Positions 7,226 to 9,514 of a stretch of DNA of 9,514 bases are shown one piece after another. Each line of letters opens with the position of its first letter. The stretch's first letter is position 1. The stretch spans positions 1 through 9,514 of the forward strand of contig JAPLBU010000124.1 in assembly GCA_026392575.1 (NCBI GenBank), read 5' to 3'. Both the position numbers and the translations under genes were made by a program. This DNA is from Actinomycetota bacterium. Its GTDB lineage: Bacteria > Actinomycetota > Actinomycetes > S36-B12. The notes below the pieces were generated by a model. The model saw only the letters and a program-made list of their open reading frames with translations. It made no database searches and had not been told where the DNA came from.

Positions 7226-7840
7226 GTGAGCGATGACGAGCAGCGCACCGATGCGGAGCTGCTCGCCGCCCATGTCGCGGGAGACCCGAGCGCGTTCGAG
7301 GAGATCGTCCGTCGGCACCGCGACCGGCTCTGGGCGGTTGCCCTGCGCACCACGGGCGACCCAGAAGAGGCCGCGGATGCCCTCCAGGATGCCTTGATCT
7401 CTGCCTTCCGCCGGGCTGACCAGTTCCGCGGTGACTCCGCCGTCACCACCTGGCTGCACCGGATCGTCGTGAATGCCAGCCTCGACCGGCTCCGGCGGCG
7501 GGCCGTCCGGTTCGCCCAGCCGCTGCCGGATGACAACGACGATCTGCCGGGCGCCGTGGTCGCGGACCCCACCGATCACCTCGACCGGCGGATGACCCAA
7601 CTGGTCGTCACGGCCGCGCTGGCGGAACTCCCCGACGATCAGCGAAACGCCGTGCTGCTGGTCGACGTGGAGGGCTGGTCGGTCGAGGAGGCCGCCCGGA
7701 TGCTCGACTGCCCTGAGGGCACGGTCAAGAGCCGCTGCTTCCGGGGCCGGGCCAAATTGGCGAAACGGTTGGCCTTCCTACGGAACCTGGACCAGACCGA
7801 CCCCGTCACAACCGCGGAAGGAGGCGAGCCCTCAGCATGA
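7226..7840 (+). CDS. sigM: ECF RNA polymerase sigma factor SigM
   Basis: This 204-residue group 4 (ECF) sigma factor directs RNA polymerase to a stress regulon. Sigma region 2 spans about 20-93, with RDRLWAVALRTTG, DALQDALISAFRRA (51-64, core binding) and TTWLHRIVVNASLDRLRRR (74-92, -10 recognition). After a variable linker, region 4 spans about 122-182 with the helix-turn-helix WSVEEAARMLDCPEGTVKSR (151-170) that reads the -35 box. SigM is named from location: between the murJ/pseudokinase genes and trxB, as in M. tuberculosis (Rv3911) and Streptomyces. The GTG at 7226 is the only start close to the conserved DAELLAAHVAGDPSAF; the ATG at 7233 is out of frame. The stop overlaps the ATG of the next gene (ATGA), typical for a sigma/anti-sigma pair. 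Confidence 0.93.
   Translation: MSDDEQRTDAELLAAHVAGDPSAFEEIVRRHRDRLWAVALRTTGDPEEAADALQDALISAFRRADQFRGDSAVTTWLHRIVVNASLDRLRRRAVRFAQPLPDDNDDLPGAVVADPTDHLDRRMTQLVVTAALAELPDDQRNAVLLVDVEGWSVEEAARMLDCPEGTVKSRCFRGRAKLAKRLAFLRNLDQTDPVTTAEGGEPSA
7818..7824 (+). promoter_or_regulatory. Shine-Dalgarno of the anti-sigma gene
   Basis: AAGGAGG is a strong ribosome-binding sequence inside the end of sigM, 12 bases before the ATG at 7837. The spacing is slightly long. Together with the ATGA overlap it suggests coupled, balanced synthesis of the sigma factor and its inhibitor. Confidence 0.6.
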
Positions 7841-8739
7841 CCGACGACAACTACCTGCGCGATGTCGAGGACCAGGCCGACCCGGGCGACCTCGCCTTCA
7901 CGCAGGAGGCGCTGGCCGGACTGGCCTTCCTACGCCCGGATGCCCCCGACGCCCCCGGCCTCGATGTCGACTCCGACGAGCCCACGACGATGCCCGACTG
8001 GGCCTGGGACCGGATCACCCACGCTCTGGCCGCCGAGTCGGAGATCCGCGCGCACGGTGCCCCCGCCGTTGCCACGCGGTCCTCGCGCGCGACCCGCTGG
8101 GGTGGTGGCCTCGTTGCCGCCTCCGTCGCGATCGTCGCCCTGGGCCTCGGCGTGACGATGCTGCGCGGTGCGGCAGACGTGGCGGTCGTCGCCGGAGACG
8201 CCCCGCAGGCCAGCGCGACGGCTGCGCCCAAGACCTTCGAGGCTGCCGGAGCCGCGGCCGCAGCTCCCCTGAGTCCCGACGTCCTCACCGGACCCGAGCG
8301 GATGTCCTTCGCCGGGATGGTGCCCCCCACCCAGATGCTCGTCGACACCGACACCCGCTATACCGCGGGTGGCCTTCGCCAGCAGGTGCGCTCGGTCCTG
8401 TCGAAGTTCGGGGTCGGCGATGAGCAGGAGGCGGTATCTGCGATGACCGCCGCCCCGGTGGTGGAGATCGCCGACATCCCGGAGACCGGGTTCATGTCGT
8501 CGGCCGAGAGCCTCAGTGACTGCATCGACCGGTTGATGGAGCAGGCCGAGGCGACGGCTCTGCTGGTCGACCACGCCAGTTACGAGGGTCGGGACGCCGG
8601 GGTCGTCGTCGCCCCGACGGATCCCGCAGCCATAAGCCAGAGCCCCGCGCCAGAGTTAATCCGCATGCACGTCTGGGTCATTGATCCCAACTGTGACCCC
8701 GACCCGCTAATGGAGATCGAACTGACGCTGGCTCCCTAG
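7837..8739 (+). CDS. Probable membrane anti-sigma factor of SigM
   Basis: This 300-residue single-pass membrane protein very likely holds SigM inactive at the membrane. The cytoplasmic part (1-87) contains TMPDWAWDRITHALAAESE (51-69), resembling the PxPxxVxxRIxxALAxE helix of many actinobacterial anti-sigma factors. The zinc-binding HxxxCxxC motif of ZAS-type anti-sigmas is absent, and residues 1-228 contain no cysteine. One helix spans about 88-109. An alanine-rich linker follows, then an outer domain with its only cysteines at 229 (SLSDCIDRL) and 286 (DPNCDPDP). The segment LLVDHASYEGRDAGVVVAPT (242-261) recurs in homologues as I recall them. The two outer cysteines could form a disulfide, which is inference. 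Overlap with sigM and position equivalent to Rv3912 (RsmA) support the assignment. The signal that releases SigM is unknown. Confidence 0.85.
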   Translation: MTDDNYLRDVEDQADPGDLAFTQEALAGLAFLRPDAPDAPGLDVDSDEPTTMPDWAWDRITHALAAESEIRAHGAPAVATRSSRATRWGGGLVAASVAIVALGLGVTMLRGAADVAVVAGDAPQASATAAPKTFEAAGAAAAAPLSPDVLTGPERMSFAGMVPPTQMLVDTDTRYTAGGLRQQVRSVLSKFGVGDEQEAVSAMTAAPVVEIADIPETGFMSSAESLSDCIDRLMEQAEATALLVDHASYEGRDAGVVVAPTDPAAISQSPAPELIRMHVWVIDPNCDPDPLMEIELTLAP

Positions 8740-8767
8740 GCGTCCAACCCCGCCGCCGTGGGCAGGG

Positions 8768-8793
8768 GGAATGCCCCGGCCCGTAGGATCGTT
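8768..8793 (+). promoter_or_regulatory. SigR/SigH-type promoter of trxB
   Basis: GGAAT at 8768-8772, within GGGGGAAT, is followed by exactly 18 bases and then GTT at 8791-8793. This matches the GGAAT-N18-GTT consensus of the actinobacterial disulfide-stress sigma factor (SigR in Streptomyces, SigH in mycobacteria), of which trxB is a classic target. Transcription would start near 8800, leaving an untranslated leader of about 50 bases. The motif lies in the 114-base gap between the anti-sigma gene and trxB, oriented toward trxB. Confidence 0.75.
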
Positions 8794-8820
8794 GCTAGGG
8801 GGGAGATATACCCCCACAGG

Positions 8821-8826
8821 TATAAC
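8821..8826 (+). promoter_or_regulatory. Possible housekeeping -10 box of trxB
   Basis: TATAAC stands out in GC-rich surroundings and would place a second start near 8833, about 20 bases before the GTG. No -35 box is evident at the expected distance. From memory, Streptomyces trxB has both a SigR-dependent and a housekeeping promoter, which would fit this arrangement. Confidence 0.35.
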
Positions 8827-8840
8827 GGCACCGACACCGC

Positions 8841-8847
8841 AAAGGGG
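8841..8847 (+). promoter_or_regulatory. Shine-Dalgarno of trxB
   Basis: AAAGGGG lies six bases before the GTG at 8854 and fixes that start, after which the FAD-binding motif begins within a few residues. Confidence 0.5.
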
Positions 8848-8853
8848 CTCCGC

Positions 8854-9514
8854 GTGAGCGAGCGCAATGTCATCATCATCGGCTCCGGCCCGGCCGGCTA
8901 CACGGCCGCCGTCTACGCCGCGCGCGCCCAGTTGAACCCGCTGGTCTTCGAGGGCTCCGTCACCGCTGGCGGCGCGCTCATGAACACCACCGAGGTCGAG
9001 AACTTCCCCGGCTTCACCGACGGCATCATGGGCCCGCAGCTCATGGAGCAGATGCGCGCGCAGGCCGTGCGGTTCGGTGCGGAGATCGTCACCGACGACA
9101 TCACCAGCGTCGACCTGACGGGTGACATCAAGACGGTCGTCGACGGGTCCGGTAACACCCACACCGCAAAGGCCGTGATCCTCGCGACGGGCTCCGCCTA
9201 CCGCGAGCTCGGCTTGCCCAACGGGAAGCGGCTGTCCGGCCATGGTGTCTCGTGGTGTGCCACGTGTGACGGATTCTTCTTCCGCGACCAGGACATCGCC
9301 GTCGTCGGCGGCGGTGACTCCGCGCTGGAGGAGGCCACCTTCCTCACCCGCTTCGCGCGTTCCGTCACGCTCATCCACCGCCGTGATGCACTTCGCGCCA
9401 GCAAGATCATGCAGGAACGTGCCCTCGCCAACGAGAAACTGCACTTCGCCTGGAACAGCACCATCGACGACATCCTCGGTGATCCCAAGGTCAGTGGGCT
9501 GGTCCTGCGCGATA
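8854..9514 (+). CDS. trxB: Thioredoxin-disulfide reductase (3' end cut by window)
   Basis: This FAD enzyme uses NADPH to reduce thioredoxin in the cytoplasm. The window holds the first 220 residues; from memory the family is about 305-335 long, so roughly a third is missing. The FAD-binding Rossmann motif GSGPAGYTAA is at 10-19, and ENFPGF at 49-54 is typical of the family. The NADPH domain carries the redox pair CATC at 135-138 within SWCATCDGFFF, then VGGGDSALEEA (151-161) and IHRRD (174-178) for nucleotide binding. All catalytic residues expected in this part are intact. The position after sigM and its anti-sigma gene matches M. tuberculosis trxB2 and Streptomyces trxB; thioredoxin (trxA) would be expected next, beyond the window. 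Regulation is probably by the SigR-type promoter 60-86 bases upstream. Confidence 0.96.
   Translation, partial: MSERNVIIIGSGPAGYTAAVYAARAQLNPLVFEGSVTAGGALMNTTEVENFPGFTDGIMGPQLMEQMRAQAVRFGAEIVTDDITSVDLTGDIKTVVDGSGNTHTAKAVILATGSAYRELGLPNGKRLSGHGVSWCATCDGFFFRDQDIAVVGGGDSALEEATFLTRFARSVTLIHRRDALRASKIMQERALANEKLHFAWNSTIDDILGDPKVSGLVLRD

Noticed and set aside
8766..8777. GGGGAATGCCCC as a terminator or operator
   Set aside because: The stem has only four pairs and is largely explained by the -35 element of the trxB promoter.
8798..8815. G-run and C-run hairpin (GGGGGG, seven-base loop, CCCCC) as a terminator of the sigM operon
   Set aside because: There is no T-run after it, the stem is only five pairs, and it falls at the predicted start of the SigR-type transcript. 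It is more likely leader sequence.

Overview
This is a GC-rich window of dense, overlapping genes from an actinobacterium. GTG starts are common, and several promoters place a TANNNT -10 box 6 to 8 bases before a start codon. The gene order is a tRNA CCA-adding enzyme facing a Nudix hydrolase, then a DUF6049-type exported protein, MurJ, a pseudokinase, SigM, an anti-sigma factor and thioredoxin reductase. From memory this matches the conserved block Rv3907c-Rv3913 of Mycobacterium tuberculosis and the SCO3890-SCO3894 neighbourhood of Streptomyces coelicolor. The pseudokinase is not fused to MurJ, so the arrangement is Streptomyces-like rather than mycobacterial. No genus can be named from the sequence alone.

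Layout: (1) 2-1249, minus strand: the CCA-adding enzyme, cut at its 3' end by the window edge. (2) 1250-1294: a 45-base divergent intergenic region with two candidate leaderless promoters. (3) 1295-7207, plus strand: one tightly packed run of Nudix hydrolase, DUF6049 protein, murJ and a pseudokinase / membrane / discoidin-like gene. Gaps range from a 4-base overlap to 7 bases. The last gene is split into two frames near 6333-6370. (4) 7226-8739: sigM and its anti-sigma partner, overlapping by 4 bases, with a possible promoter of their own. (5) 8740-8853: a 114-base intergenic region with a near-perfect SigR/SigH-type (disulfide-stress) promoter. (6) 8854-9514: trxB, cut by the window end.

Functionally, the centre of the window is envelope biogenesis: MurJ flips lipid II, and the pseudokinase protein is probably its phosphorylation-responsive partner. 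The right side is stress sensing: an ECF sigma factor, a membrane anti-sigma factor with two cysteines in its outer domain, and thioredoxin reductase behind an oxidative-stress promoter. The left side is RNA and nucleotide housekeeping.

I see no mobile element, CRISPR array, tRNA, rRNA or defence system. The points most worth checking are the frameshift in the pseudokinase gene, the SigR-type promoter before trxB, and the uncharacterised DUF6049 protein. This is a conserved chromosomal locus, and I do not claim a new system.
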